NCBI RefSeq assembly: GCF_900172225.1
Contig: NZ_FWFO01000001.1
Span: 2,108,001 to 2,172,000, forward strand
DNA: 64,000 nucleotides
From: Falsiruegeria litorea R37
GTDB lineage: Bacteria; Pseudomonadota; Alphaproteobacteria; Rhodobacterales; Rhodobacteraceae
Direction: 5' to 3'
Made by a program: the position numbers and the translations under genes
Notes under the pieces: model-generated
What the model saw: the letters and a program-made list of their open reading frames with translations, nothing else
Database searches by the model: none
What the model was told of the DNA's origin: nothing
Shown here: positions 9,721-18,074 of the stretch, one piece after another
Layout: every line of letters begins with the position of its first letter
How positions within the stretch are numbered: position 1 is the stretch's first letter

Positions 9721-10210
9721 GTCCCTCTCCCTGCAAGCCGCCCGTGCGACGGGCCTGATTTTCGGCCCGTAACGCAGGGTCAATATCAACCGAGATATCG
9801 CGCGCGTCGAGAGGTTCCGCGCAATCCGGGCAAGTGACCTTAGGTACTATTTTGTTTCCGCAGGTTTTGTGACGCAAGTCCACGGCCCCGTCGGTCCCCA
9901 ACCATTTATCGCCCCAAGCCTTTAACATGATGATGACGGGCCACAGATCGCGACCTTTCTCTGTCAGGTGATATTCGTACCGCGCAGGACGGTTGCTGTA
10001 GGCGCGTTTTTCGAGAATTTCGTCGGCACACAGACGTTTCAACCGCTGGCTCAACACATGGGGTGAGGCTCCGGTCAGGCGCTGCATGTCCTCGAACCGG
10101 CGACGGCCCATGAACATCTCGCGCAGGATCATCAGAACCCACGGATCGCCCACGCGTTCAATCGCGCGCGACACCGGACAAAGCGTATCCGCAAGGTCAT
10201 TTCGGCTCAT
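9683..10210 (-). CDS. HxlR-family winged-helix transcriptional regulator
   Basis: 175 residues. Seen: CPVSRAIERVGDPWVLMILREMFMG, the RRFEDMQRLTGASPHVLSQRLKRL recognition helix region and the wing YEYHLTEKGRDLWPV, all typical of HxlR/MarR-like repressors. A C-terminal extension holds a zinc-like CGNK-x-x-P-x-x-TCPDC pattern. ATG 10210 was chosen because GAAGGG lies at good distance; a GTG three codons earlier has none. The 3' end overlaps the first crotonase gene by 38 bases, so regulator and operon are translationally linked. It is divergent from the GST operon and probably controls one or both. Confidence 0.85.
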   Translation of the reverse strand: MSRNDLADTLCPVSRAIERVGDPWVLMILREMFMGRRRFEDMQRLTGASPHVLSQRLKRLCADEILEKRAYSNRPARYEYHLTEKGRDLWPVIIMLKAWGDKWLGTDGAVDLRHKTCGNKIVPKVTCPDCAEPLDARDISVDIDPALRAENQARRTGGLQGEGHDRRRASDQNRP

Positions 10211-10292
10211 CGTTGACACCCTTCATTTTTTGTAGTCACCTTTCCCACAGACCGGGCATCCTGTCAATTTCCGGTCAAATTGGGGAGGTTTG

Positions 10293-10898
10293 ATGAAACT
10301 CTATTACGCACAGAACACCCGCGCCGTGCGCATCGCTTGGCTGCTCGAAGAGCTTGGGCTGGACTATGAGATTGAAAAGTTCACGCTTGGCGACCGCGCC
10401 ATGCGCGAGCCGGATTATCTGAAGGTGCACCCCATGGGCCGCGTGCCCGCGCTTGAAGACAAGGGCGTCACCATCTTTGAATCGGGTGCCATCGTGCAAT
10501 ATGTTCTGGCCCTTTATGGCGAGGGGCGCCTGCAGCCTGCGGTTGGCACACAAGAATTCGCCAACTACCTGCAATGGCTGCATTATTGCGAGGGCATGAT
10601 CATGCCGCCAATCAATACAATCGTTGTTGAAACCATCCTTTTGCCCCCAGAACGGCGCACTGAGGTGAACGTGAAACGTGCAACCAAACTGTTGAACCAG
10701 ATGCTGATGGCCGTGAACAACCACCTTGAAGGGGCTGAGTTCCTAGCCGGTAATTTCACTGCCGCTGATATCATGACCGGGCATTCGATCATCATGTCGG
10801 GTCGCATGGGGGCCGACTTCTCGGACAAGCCCAATCTGCAACCTTATGCGGACCGTTTGATGGCCCGGCCTGCCCTGCAAAAAGCGTGGTCGCTATGA
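10293..10898 (+). CDS. Glutathione S-transferase family protein
   Basis: 201 residues. Seen: an N-terminal thioredoxin-like domain (KLYYAQNTRAVRIAWLLEE, then HPMGRVPALED with the cis-Pro, then ESGAIVQYV for gamma-glutamyl binding) and an all-helical C-terminal domain with FTAADIMTGHSI. It conjugates or isomerises substrates with glutathione in the cytosol. ATG 10293 lies next to a strong GGGGAGG. Its stop overlaps the start of the SDR gene (ATGA), and the third gene belongs to the DsbA/HCCA-isomerase family, which also uses glutathione, so the operon probably handles an electrophilic or aromatic-derived compound. Confidence 0.88.
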   Translation: MKLYYAQNTRAVRIAWLLEELGLDYEIEKFTLGDRAMREPDYLKVHPMGRVPALEDKGVTIFESGAIVQYVLALYGEGRLQPAVGTQEFANYLQWLHYCEGMIMPPINTIVVETILLPPERRTEVNVKRATKLLNQMLMAVNNHLEGAEFLAGNFTAADIMTGHSIIMSGRMGADFSDKPNLQPYADRLMARPALQKAWSL

Positions 10899-11629
10899 GC
10901 GGGCCCATTGTTCTGATCATCGGCGCCGGAGATTACATCGGCGCCGCCATCGCCAAACGCTTTGCCCACGGCGGGTTCACCGTCTGCATGGGCCGCCGAA
11001 ACGGAGACAAGCTTGCCCCGCTGGTGGCCGAGATCGAAGCCGAGGGCGGCACTGCGATCGGCTACACTCTGGACGCCCGCGACGAAGACAGCGTCATGAC
11101 CGTCTTCAAACAGATCGAGGACGAGGTCGGCCCGATTGAAACCGTGATTTACAACGTGGGCGGCAACGTTCGGTTTCCCATCCTGGATACCACCGCGCGG
11201 GTCTTTCGCAAGGTCTGGGAAATGGCTTGTTTTGCTGGCTTTCTATCGGGGCGTGAGGCGGCGCGGTACATGGTTCCCCGCGAACGCGGCAACATCTTCT
11301 TTACCGGCGCCTCAGCCTCGATGCGGGGCAACAGCGGCTACGCCGCGTTTTCGGCCGGAAAATCCGGGCTCCGCGCCCTCGCGCAAAGCATGGCCAAGGA
11401 ATTGGGGCCAAAGAACATCCACGTGGCCCATTTGGTGATTGATGCCGGCGTCGACACGGCATTCGTGCGCGACCGCATGGCGCAAGCTGGTCACGATCCT
11501 GATACACTTCCCAAAGATACTCTGATGAACCCCACATCCGTGGCCGAGGCGTACTGGACACTTCAACATCAGACCCGAGACGCCTGGACCTTTGAGTTGG
11601 ATCTGCGCCCATATGGAGAAAGATGGTGA
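10895..11629 (+). CDS. Short-chain dehydrogenase/reductase (atypical)
   Basis: 244 residues. Seen: a glycine motif IIGAGDYIGAAIAKRF that departs from the usual TGxxxGIG, YNVGGN in place of NNAG, and FTGASASMRGNSGYAAFSAGKSGL, in which the catalytic Tyr is shifted (Tyr-x-x-x-Ala-Gly-Lys is not the normal spacing; FSAGKSG supplies the Lys with Phe at the Tyr position). It may therefore be a weak or non-canonical reductase. The start ATG 10895 overlaps the GST stop; a GTG three codons earlier has no site. It is the middle gene of the GST-SDR-isomerase operon. Confidence 0.8.
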   Translation: MSGPIVLIIGAGDYIGAAIAKRFAHGGFTVCMGRRNGDKLAPLVAEIEAEGGTAIGYTLDARDEDSVMTVFKQIEDEVGPIETVIYNVGGNVRFPILDTTARVFRKVWEMACFAGFLSGREAARYMVPRERGNIFFTGASASMRGNSGYAAFSAGKSGLRALAQSMAKELGPKNIHVAHLVIDAGVDTAFVRDRMAQAGHDPDTLPKDTLMNPTSVAEAYWTLQHQTRDAWTFELDLRPYGERW

Positions 11630-12228
11630 CGAAAACAGTTGATTTCCTTTACGATTTTGGATCACCGAACGCCTATCTGATACACAAGACGCTGCCCGAT
11701 CTGGCGGCACGGTTTGGCGCGACAGTGACGTATCAGCCAATCCTGCTAGGCGGTGTGTTCAAGGCGACAAACAACCAAAGCCCAATGCAGGCCTTTGGTG
11801 GGGTGCAAGGCAAATTGCAGTACCACATGCGCGAAACCCAACGGTTCATCAAACGTCACAACCTGACCTTTCACATGAACCCGCATTTCCCGGTGATGAC
11901 CATTGGCGTGATGCGAGGCGCCATTTACGCGCAAGGAAAAGAATGGGAAACCAAATACATATCAGCAGTCTTTGATGCAATGTGGGTTCATGGACAAAAG
12001 ATGGATGATCCCGCCGTGATTGGGGACGTGCTATCCGAAAACGGCTTGCCAGCGTCCAAGATCATGGAGGCAACGCAAGATCAGTCGGTGAAGCAAGGCT
12101 TGATCAAAGCGACCTCGGCCGCTGTTGGGCGTGGCATCTTTGGCTCGCCCACGATGTTTGTGGGGGACGAGATGTTCTTTGGCAAAGAAACGCTGCCCGA
12201 GATCGAAGAGGCACTTGGCGCAGCCTAA
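11623..12228 (+). CDS. 2-hydroxychromene-2-carboxylate isomerase/DsbA family protein
   Basis: 201 residues. Seen: VDFLYDFGSPNAYLIHKTLP at the N-terminus (the kappa-GST/HCCA-isomerase pattern with Ser in place of the CxxC of thiol oxidases), then LGGVFKATNN, and near the end GIFGSPTMFVGDEMFFGKE with the cis-Pro. HCCA isomerase is a glutathione-dependent step of naphthalene breakdown, but members of this family occur widely and the substrate here is unknown. It overlaps the SDR stop by 7 bases. A strong terminator follows. Confidence 0.85.
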   Translation: MVTKTVDFLYDFGSPNAYLIHKTLPDLAARFGATVTYQPILLGGVFKATNNQSPMQAFGGVQGKLQYHMRETQRFIKRHNLTFHMNPHFPVMTIGVMRGAIYAQGKEWETKYISAVFDAMWVHGQKMDDPAVIGDVLSENGLPASKIMEATQDQSVKQGLIKATSAAVGRGIFGSPTMFVGDEMFFGKETLPEIEEALGAA

Positions 12229-12231
12229 AAC

Positions 12232-12257
12232 GACCCCGCCCAATCAAGGGCGGGGTC
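12232..12257. terminator. Bidirectional terminator
   Basis: Arms GACCCCGCCC and GGGCGGGGTC with a 6-base loop between two convergent genes. There is no long T-run on either side. Confidence 0.75.
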
Positions 12258-12266
12258 CATTGTCCA

Positions 12267-13508
12267 TCAGGGACGCTTCATCTTGCAGGTGGTCGGCGCA
12301 TCGGCCGAGGCCATGTCCACAGTGTTTTCAACCAACAGACCATAGCCCGAGTTGTCCATGTCATGCGTCACCTCATCGGTGTGCGCCTGAATATGAACCG
12401 CTTGGATGGCCTGGTGATCCTGTTCACGCATCTTGATCTTGGTGCCCCAGATCGAGTCGTGCTCCATCCCTTCAAGTGCAGTGGCCACGGCGACCATATC
12501 GGTCGCGGAACCCGCATCATTGATGGCGCGCGCCAGCATTTCGATCACATTGGCAATGCGTGGCTGGCCCAGATCGTCATCGGGATATTTCTCTTTGAAC
12601 GCCTTGGCATAGGAATCGGCCCGATCAGATACAGGCGGATTGATCTGCCCTTCGCCCACAAGTTTCAACGAGCCTTTGCCGGACTCGCCGAAGGCCGCGG
12701 TGATACCGGTGCCCGCTGCATAATAGGTATAAATCGGACCCTCATACCCGTTTTCCAGGATCGCCTTGCCGAGACCACGCATATCCGCGCCCCAGTTGCC
12801 GGTGATCACCGCATCAGCTTCAGTAGCCATGATCTTGCGGCCATAGGGGGTGAAGTCCTTGATCTTGCCGATCGGGTGCAGCTCGTTGCCGACTATCTCG
12901 ATATCCGGACGCTTCTCACCCAGGAACCGAACCGCTGCGGCGGCTACCGCTTTGCCGAACGAATAATCCTGACCAATGATATAGACCTTCTTGATCTCAT
13001 CATTGCCCGCGATCACATCCGTCAGTGCGTCCATTTTGATGTCGGCGTTGGCGTCAAAACGGAAGTGCCAGAAGTTGCACTTGTCGTTGGTCAGCGCCGG
13101 ATCAACAGCAGAATAGTTCAGGAACAACACCCGCTTGTCCGGGTTGCGTTTGTTGTGCTTGTTGATGGCATCTGTCAGCGCGTTTGCCACGCCGGACGAG
13201 TTGCCCTGAGCAATGAACCGAATGCCCTGGTCAATTGCGACCTGCAACTGGATCAGGGATTCCTTGGCACTGATCTTGTTGTCGAACGGCACGATCTCGA
13301 ACATCTGACCGTCCAGAACACCGCCTTTTTCGTTGACCAGCACATCTGCGGCAAATTCATACTGGTGCAACCCGTCTTCACCCGTGGCCGCAAACGGCCC
13401 CGAAAGCGGGTCAATGAAAGCAATTTTGATATTCTCTGCGTAACCGGCAGCCGCGCTCAACGTCAGAGCCAAAGCCGTGGTCAAACCAAACAGTTTCTTG
13501 TTGCGCAT
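12267..13508 (-). CDS. Periplasmic substrate-binding protein of a branched-chain amino acid-type ABC transporter
   Basis: 413 residues. Seen: a Sec signal peptide (MRNKK, then LFGLTTALALTLSAAAGYA) and the mature start ENIKIAFIDPLSGPFAATGEDG, the type I periplasmic-binding fold (LivJ/Peripla_BP_6) with DNKISAKESL and YTYYAAGTGIT later. It binds a small ligand in the periplasm. No permease or ATPase genes lie next to it in this window, so it is an orphan that must share a transporter encoded elsewhere or whose partners were lost. Upstream is the IclR regulator, which may control it. Ligand unknown; related proteins near catabolic clusters bind aromatic acids or amides. Confidence 0.88.
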   Translation of the reverse strand: MRNKKLFGLTTALALTLSAAAGYAENIKIAFIDPLSGPFAATGEDGLHQYEFAADVLVNEKGGVLDGQMFEIVPFDNKISAKESLIQLQVAIDQGIRFIAQGNSSGVANALTDAINKHNKRNPDKRVLFLNYSAVDPALTNDKCNFWHFRFDANADIKMDALTDVIAGNDEIKKVYIIGQDYSFGKAVAAAAVRFLGEKRPDIEIVGNELHPIGKIKDFTPYGRKIMATEADAVITGNWGADMRGLGKAILENGYEGPIYTYYAAGTGITAAFGESGKGSLKLVGEGQINPPVSDRADSYAKAFKEKYPDDDLGQPRIANVIEMLARAINDAGSATDMVAVATALEGMEHDSIWGTKIKMREQDHQAIQAVHIQAHTDEVTHDMDNSGYGLLVENTVDMASADAPTTCKMKRP

Positions 13509-13608
13509 AATTGGATCTCTCCTCCCTAATCCAAGCTCCGCCGTTTCCCGACGTAAGCCCTCTCAGGCTTGCACAGTCTGACGCAAAGTCAACAAAATGA
13601 TTTGTTTT

Positions 13609-14406
13609 TCAGGGCTTGAAGCTTAGAAAACCTGCTGCTTCCGACAAGAGACTGGAATAGTCGCGCTCCAACTCATCCGGAGAGACATGAAAGGCCGGCC
13701 CGCCCACGTTCAGGCCAAAAACCCGCGCACCATCCAGCGAAAAGACCGGAACCGCGATCCCGTTCACATCGGCGCGCCAATCCCCGTAACCAGTGCAATA
13801 GCCCTTTGATTGGAACTCGTCACAGGCCCTTTTGGTAGCCTGGGTCAGGTCCTCTTTGCTGCCCGCGCCATCCTGAACACCGTGGGTGATCGCTGCTTCA
13901 CGGCCGGCATCTGGCAGCCCCGCCAGAATGGCGCGCCCAATGGCCGAGCGAAAAAGCGGCAGGCGCGCGCCTACATGCATCGACAGCGATACATCCTCGC
14001 GCGAGCGGTGGACCGCAACATAGATCACCTCGGCCCGGTGCATTTCCGCCAGGGCGGCAGTGATGTAGGAATTCGGCCCGTTGCGTAATGTACGCAAAAC
14101 GTCTGCGGCACGATCGCAGATGTCCATGCCGGCCAGAACTCCAAACCCAAGCTGCAAAACTCCGACGCCCAGGCGATAGGTGCCACTACTCGGCTCATGC
14201 ACCAGATAGCCCAGCTGACACAGCGTATGCGTCAGCCGCGAGATCGTGGGTTTCGGCAGGCCGGTGCGTTCGGACAGGTCCAGATTGGTCAACGAGACTT
14301 CGCCCGGACGAAAACACCGCAGCACATCCAGCCCACGCGCCAAGGCGGTGACAAAGTTGCGATCTTTGCCTTCGTCTGATCCTGTACCGAACTCGGTTTG
14401 CGTCAT
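13609..14406 (-). CDS. IclR-family transcriptional regulator
   Basis: 265 residues. Seen: an N-terminal winged helix (LARGLDVLRCFRPGE, then LTNLDLSERTGLPKPTISRLTHTL) and the C-terminal IclR effector domain (LGVGVLQLGF, GARLPLFRSAIGRAILAGLPD, CDEFQSKGYCTGYGDWRADVNGIAVPVF). It sits 13 bases after the APH-kinase gene at the end of the long leftward catabolic operon and upstream of the orphan binding-protein gene, so it probably regulates the operon in response to an intermediate. Confidence 0.9.
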   Translation of the reverse strand: MTQTEFGTGSDEGKDRNFVTALARGLDVLRCFRPGEVSLTNLDLSERTGLPKPTISRLTHTLCQLGYLVHEPSSGTYRLGVGVLQLGFGVLAGMDICDRAADVLRTLRNGPNSYITAALAEMHRAEVIYVAVHRSREDVSLSMHVGARLPLFRSAIGRAILAGLPDAGREAAITHGVQDGAGSKEDLTQATKRACDEFQSKGYCTGYGDWRADVNGIAVPVFSLDGARVFGLNVGGPAFHVSPDELERDYSSLLSEAAGFLSFKP

Positions 14407-14419
14407 CGCCTGCCCCGTT

Positions 14420-15448
14420 TTAGGTTTTCAGGGCGGTCAGCCCATGTTCTGCAAAGACTTTGACAAAACCGCCCAACCGCATCGCGCGTTCCGGGTTCGA
14501 TGCGTTGCCATCCAGCGCCCGCTTGTAAACACCTTGGATGATCGAGGCCATGCGGAAAAAGTTGAACGACAGATAGAAGCCAAAGTTATCGATGCCCGCC
14601 AATCCCCGGCGTTCACAGTATTTTGCAATGAACTCTTGATCCGTCGGCAGCCCCAGCGACGCCCGATCCAGACCGGCCATCCCGCGCCCCTCTTTGCCCG
14701 GAGGCATCTGCCACTGCATGATCACAGCGGCCAGATCCGCATAGGGGTGGCCGATGGTCGAAAGCTCCCAATCCAGCACACCCAGACACCGGGTGCCGTC
14801 CTTTTCGAACATCATGTTGTCGATACGGTAATCGCCATGCACCAGCGTGCGTTGGCCGTCATCTGCCGGGATACTAGCCTGCAGCGCCTCGATCAACGCG
14901 TCCATCTTTTTGATGACCTCAGTTTCGGACGCGCGGTATTGCTTGGTCCAACGCCCGATCTGCCGCTCATAGTAGTTGCCCGGCGGGCCATAATCCGACA
15001 GGCCAACAGCTTCGATATCAACTGAATGCAGCGCGGCCAGAACCCGGTTCATCTCGTCAATGACGGCAGCGCGGGTCTCGTTGCTTTCGCCCTCCATCGT
15101 GGGCTGGTAGAAGTTTCGGCCATTCAGATGCTCCATCACATAAAATGCCGAGCCGATCACATCGTCATCTTCACACAGCAGATGCATCCGGGCGACCGGT
15201 ACATCCGTATCCGCAAGCGCGCTTTGCACGCGAAACTCGCGATCCACCGCATGGGCGGACTTCAACAGAACCCCCGGTGGTTTGCGCCGCAGGACATAGT
15301 TCTGTTGGGGTGTCTTCAGCAGGAAGGTCGGGTTCGACTGACCGGTTTCGAACTTGTCAGCCTCCAGCGGCCCTTCGTATCCGGGCAGGTTGTCACGCAG
15401 ATAGGCGTCCACAACATCCAGGTCGAGCGTTTGAGCGGTGTTGGTCAT
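14420..15448 (-). CDS. APH-family phosphotransferase (ACAD10/LvaA-like kinase)
   Basis: 342 residues. Seen: the phosphotransferase fold with the catalytic loop HGDYRIDN (residues 204-211) and the metal Asp in GVLDWE (226), plus VLRRKPPG with the nucleotide-binding Lys/Arg region. This subgroup is known from the kinase half of ACAD10/11 and from LvaA, which phosphorylates 4-hydroxyacyl-CoA so that a dehydrogenase-like partner can eliminate phosphate. The same operon carries two acyl-CoA dehydrogenases and two SDRs, which fits that role; the assignment to a particular acid is inference. An aminoglycoside phosphotransferase is unlikely given the context. Confidence 0.85.
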   Translation of the reverse strand: MTNTAQTLDLDVVDAYLRDNLPGYEGPLEADKFETGQSNPTFLLKTPQQNYVLRRKPPGVLLKSAHAVDREFRVQSALADTDVPVARMHLLCEDDDVIGSAFYVMEHLNGRNFYQPTMEGESNETRAAVIDEMNRVLAALHSVDIEAVGLSDYGPPGNYYERQIGRWTKQYRASETEVIKKMDALIEALQASIPADDGQRTLVHGDYRIDNMMFEKDGTRCLGVLDWELSTIGHPYADLAAVIMQWQMPPGKEGRGMAGLDRASLGLPTDQEFIAKYCERRGLAGIDNFGFYLSFNFFRMASIIQGVYKRALDGNASNPERAMRLGGFVKVFAEHGLTALKT

Positions 15449-15458
15449 GATCTGCTCC

Positions 15459-16109
15459 TTAGCTGTAGGTCAGCATATCTGCGCGCGCCTGCGGGGCAAA
15501 ATGCGGCGTCGCGTTGAATTCATGCAAAAAGAAAGCGCGGGACGAAAAGATGAACCGCGTCATCGAAGTGTTCTTGACCTGCAGGTTCAGCGCGATCATC
15601 TGCTCGGGCGGCGCGCTCATCGCGCTGGCCACCAGCTGTCCAATCGCGCCACCGGAACTGATCACCAGCACCTTTTGCGCGTCTCCTTCGGTCGAAAACT
15701 GGCGCGCGGCCTGAATGCGGGCTTTGAAATCGGCCCAGCTTTCCGCCGCCCCGTGCAGCCCATCATCCTGCCATTCACGCAAAGTCTCGCGCAGCGTGCG
15801 AAAGTGGGTTTTGCGGTCATGCTGCACCAGATCGGGAATGGTGCCGCTATGTTTCACGCGCAGCAGGTCGTGGAAATCATATTCATTCCAGCCCGCGTGC
15901 TCTTCGGGCGCATCCGTGAACCCCATCGAATGCAGGGTTTCTTTCTGCCGGGTCAGGGTGCCGGTGACCAAACGGTCCGGCACCCATCCCATCTCACGCA
16001 AAGCTTCACCCGCCATTTCGGACTGGCGATGCCCAAGCTCACTGAGCTGGTCATAGTTGTCCGCCCCGAACGAGGCTTGCGCGTGACGGACGACCATCAA
16101 TTCAGGCAT
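15459..16109 (-). CDS. Histidine phosphatase family protein
   Basis: 216 residues. Seen: the N-terminal RHAQASFG motif with the phosphorylated His (a variant of RHGE), VTGTLTRQKET (second Arg/acid region) and VISSGGAIGQLVA, where the usual second catalytic His of SHG is replaced by Ser-Ser-Gly-Gly. The loss of that His makes activity uncertain. It is located between the nitronate monooxygenase-like gene (3 bases) and the APH kinase gene (10 bases), inside one operon, so it may act on a phospho-acyl intermediate made by the kinase. Confidence 0.83.
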   Translation of the reverse strand: MPELMVVRHAQASFGADNYDQLSELGHRQSEMAGEALREMGWVPDRLVTGTLTRQKETLHSMGFTDAPEEHAGWNEYDFHDLLRVKHSGTIPDLVQHDRKTHFRTLRETLREWQDDGLHGAAESWADFKARIQAARQFSTEGDAQKVLVISSGGAIGQLVASAMSAPPEQMIALNLQVKNTSMTRFIFSSRAFFLHEFNATPHFAPQARADMLTYS

Positions 16110-16112
16110 GGG

Positions 16113-17114
16113 TTACCCCGCAAATTCGGCCGCCAGGCGCTTGCCTGCAGCCTTGTATTCAGCGGCCACACGGTCCACCAACTCACCCGCACCGACAATG
16201 TCTTTGACATCACCAATGCCCTGCCCCGATCCCCAGATCTCTTTCCAGGCCTTGGGTTTGGACGATCCGCTGGAGAAGTTCATCGACGACGCATCAGCCG
16301 ACGGCAGGTTGTCCGGGTCCATACCGGCACGTTCCACCGATTTTTTCAGGTAATTGCCGCTGACACCGGTAAAGAGCGAGGAATAGACGATGTCTTCGGC
16401 GGTGCTGTCGACGATCATCTGCTTGTATTCGTCCTGCGCGTTGGCCTCATGCGTGGCGATAAAGGGCGAGCCCATATAGCCGAAATCAGCCCCCATGGCG
16501 CGTGCAGCCAGTAGGCTTTCACCGCAGGCGATCGCGCCGGACAAGGCCACGGGCCCGTCAAACCAGGACCGGATTTCGCGGATCAGCGCCAATGGTGATT
16601 GCTGGCCCGCATGACCGCCCGCACCGGCGGCCACGGCGATCAGGCCATCAGCGCCCTTGTCGATCGCCTTTTTGGCGAATGTGTTGTTGATGATGTCGTG
16701 CAAAACCACACCACCACAGGAATGCGCGGCCTCGTTGACCTCGACCCGCGCGCCCAGAGAGGTGATCCAGACCGGCACCTTCCATTTGGCGCAAATCTCC
16801 AGATCCCGTTCCAACCGCCCGTTGGAGCGATGCACGATCTGATTGACCGCGTAAGGCGCTGCCGGATTGTCGGGATTTTCCTGATTGTGGCGGTCCAGTT
16901 CTTCGGTGATCTGTTTCAACCAGGCTTCCAGCAATGGTGGTTCGCCATCCGCTTCGCGCGCGTTGAGCGCCGGAAAGGATCCAATGATGCCCGCCTTGCA
17001 CTGCGCAATCACCAAGTCGGGGTTCGAAATGATGAAAAGCGGCGACCCGATGAGCGGGATGCGCAGCCCCTGCAGGTTCGGATGCAGGTCGGGTTTGGTC
17101 GCGGTGTCTTTCAC
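16113..17114 (-). CDS. Nitronate monooxygenase/2-nitropropane dioxygenase family flavoprotein
   Basis: 333 residues, an FMN TIM barrel. Seen: GIIGSFPALNAR near the N-terminus, VAAGAGGHAGQQSPLALI (conserved His of the NMO family) and VALSGAIACGESLLAARAMGADFGYMGS, the phosphate-binding region for FMN. Family members oxidise alkyl nitronates, but many act as flavin reductases on other substrates. The start is a GTG at 17114 with AAAGGA 7 bases upstream; an ATG just before it is followed immediately by a stop. It lies in the long leftward operon, which argues for a catabolic function rather than detoxification alone. Confidence 0.86.
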   Translation of the reverse strand: MKDTATKPDLHPNLQGLRIPLIGSPLFIISNPDLVIAQCKAGIIGSFPALNAREADGEPPLLEAWLKQITEELDRHNQENPDNPAAPYAVNQIVHRSNGRLERDLEICAKWKVPVWITSLGARVEVNEAAHSCGGVVLHDIINNTFAKKAIDKGADGLIAVAAGAGGHAGQQSPLALIREIRSWFDGPVALSGAIACGESLLAARAMGADFGYMGSPFIATHEANAQDEYKQMIVDSTAEDIVYSSLFTGVSGNYLKKSVERAGMDPDNLPSADASSMNFSSGSSKPKAWKEIWGSGQGIGDVKDIVGAGELVDRVAAEYKAAGKRLAAEFAG

Positions 17115-17139
17115 GTCATGTTCCTTTCAGATCAGACGC

Positions 17140-18063
17140 CTACCACGGGAGCGTGAGACCAGCGGCCTCGGCTGCCTTGCGGGCGTATTTCTTTGTTTGG
17201 GCAAAGGCGTCGGTCAGTTCTTCTTGACCTTCACCGTCGTTGAGTTGATCGAATTGCGCCGCCACGTTCTCGGGCGTGATCTCCTCGCCCTCAAGCAGGA
17301 TACCCGGAGTCTCATACACGCGGGTTTGCGCAAAACAGCCAGCACCGGCAGACATGATCACCCGCGATGGGGCATCTTCGCTGACCAGATACAGCAGGCC
17401 CGGCGTGATGGTTTCGGGTTTCAACAACTCCAAGGCCTCAGGCGGCATAAGGCTTTCGGTCATGCGGGTGGCCGCCGTGGGGGCCAGGCAATTGACGCGG
17501 ATATCGTCGCGCGCGCCTTCAAGGTGCAACACGTTCATCATGCCCATCATCGCCGCCTTGGCCGCACCATAGTTCGACTGTCCAAAGTTGCCGTAAAGGC
17601 CCGACGCCGAGGACGTCAGCACCACCCGGCCATAGCCCTGCTCGCGCATGATCGGCCAGCAGGCATGGGTGACATTGGCGCTGCCGATCAGATGCACATC
17701 GACCACTTTGCGGAAGTCCGCCATGGTCATTTTGGAAAACGTCTTGTCCCGCAGGATGCCTGCATTGTTGACCACGATGTCGATCCGGCCAAAGGCCTCC
17801 ATCGTCTTGGCGACCATATCGACCACCTGTTCTTCGTTCGAGACATCGGCCCCATGGGCAATTGCTTCGCCGCCCATGGCCTTGATCTCGGCCACAACGG
17901 CCTCGGCTGCCTCGGACGATGCACCCTGCCCGTCAGTTGACACGCCCAGATCGTTGATCACAACCTTGGCGCCGCGCTCGGCCAACCCAAGCGCGTGGCT
18001 GCGGCCCAAACCGATGCCCGAGCCGGTGACAATGGCAACGCGGCCATCAAATCGAATGTCCAT
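17140..18063 (-). CDS. SDR family 3-hydroxyacyl-CoA dehydrogenase-like protein
   Basis: 307 residues, longer than classical SDRs and resembling the dehydrogenase domain of peroxisomal multifunctional enzyme type 2. Seen: VTGSGIGLGRSHAL, VVINDLGVSTDGQG (loop found in MFE-2-like SDRs), NNAGILRD, SSASGLYGNFGQSNYGAAKAA with Ser-Tyr-Lys. It would oxidise a 3-hydroxyacyl-CoA. The C-terminus (from about residue 230) carries an extra segment with ITPENVAAQFDQL that is typical of this subgroup. It is flanked at 11 bases by another SDR gene and is part of the operon. Confidence 0.88.
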   Translation of the reverse strand: MDIRFDGRVAIVTGSGIGLGRSHALGLAERGAKVVINDLGVSTDGQGASSEAAEAVVAEIKAMGGEAIAHGADVSNEEQVVDMVAKTMEAFGRIDIVVNNAGILRDKTFSKMTMADFRKVVDVHLIGSANVTHACWPIMREQGYGRVVLTSSASGLYGNFGQSNYGAAKAAMMGMMNVLHLEGARDDIRVNCLAPTAATRMTESLMPPEALELLKPETITPGLLYLVSEDAPSRVIMSAGAGCFAQTRVYETPGILLEGEEITPENVAAQFDQLNDGEGQEELTDAFAQTKKYARKAAEAAGLTLPW

Positions 18064-18074
18064 CAGATCGCCCC

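Noticed and set aside
12363-13529. Open frame of about 388 codons on the + strand opposite the binding-protein gene
   Set aside because: Antisense to a gene with a signal peptide and a family match; its protein resembles no family.
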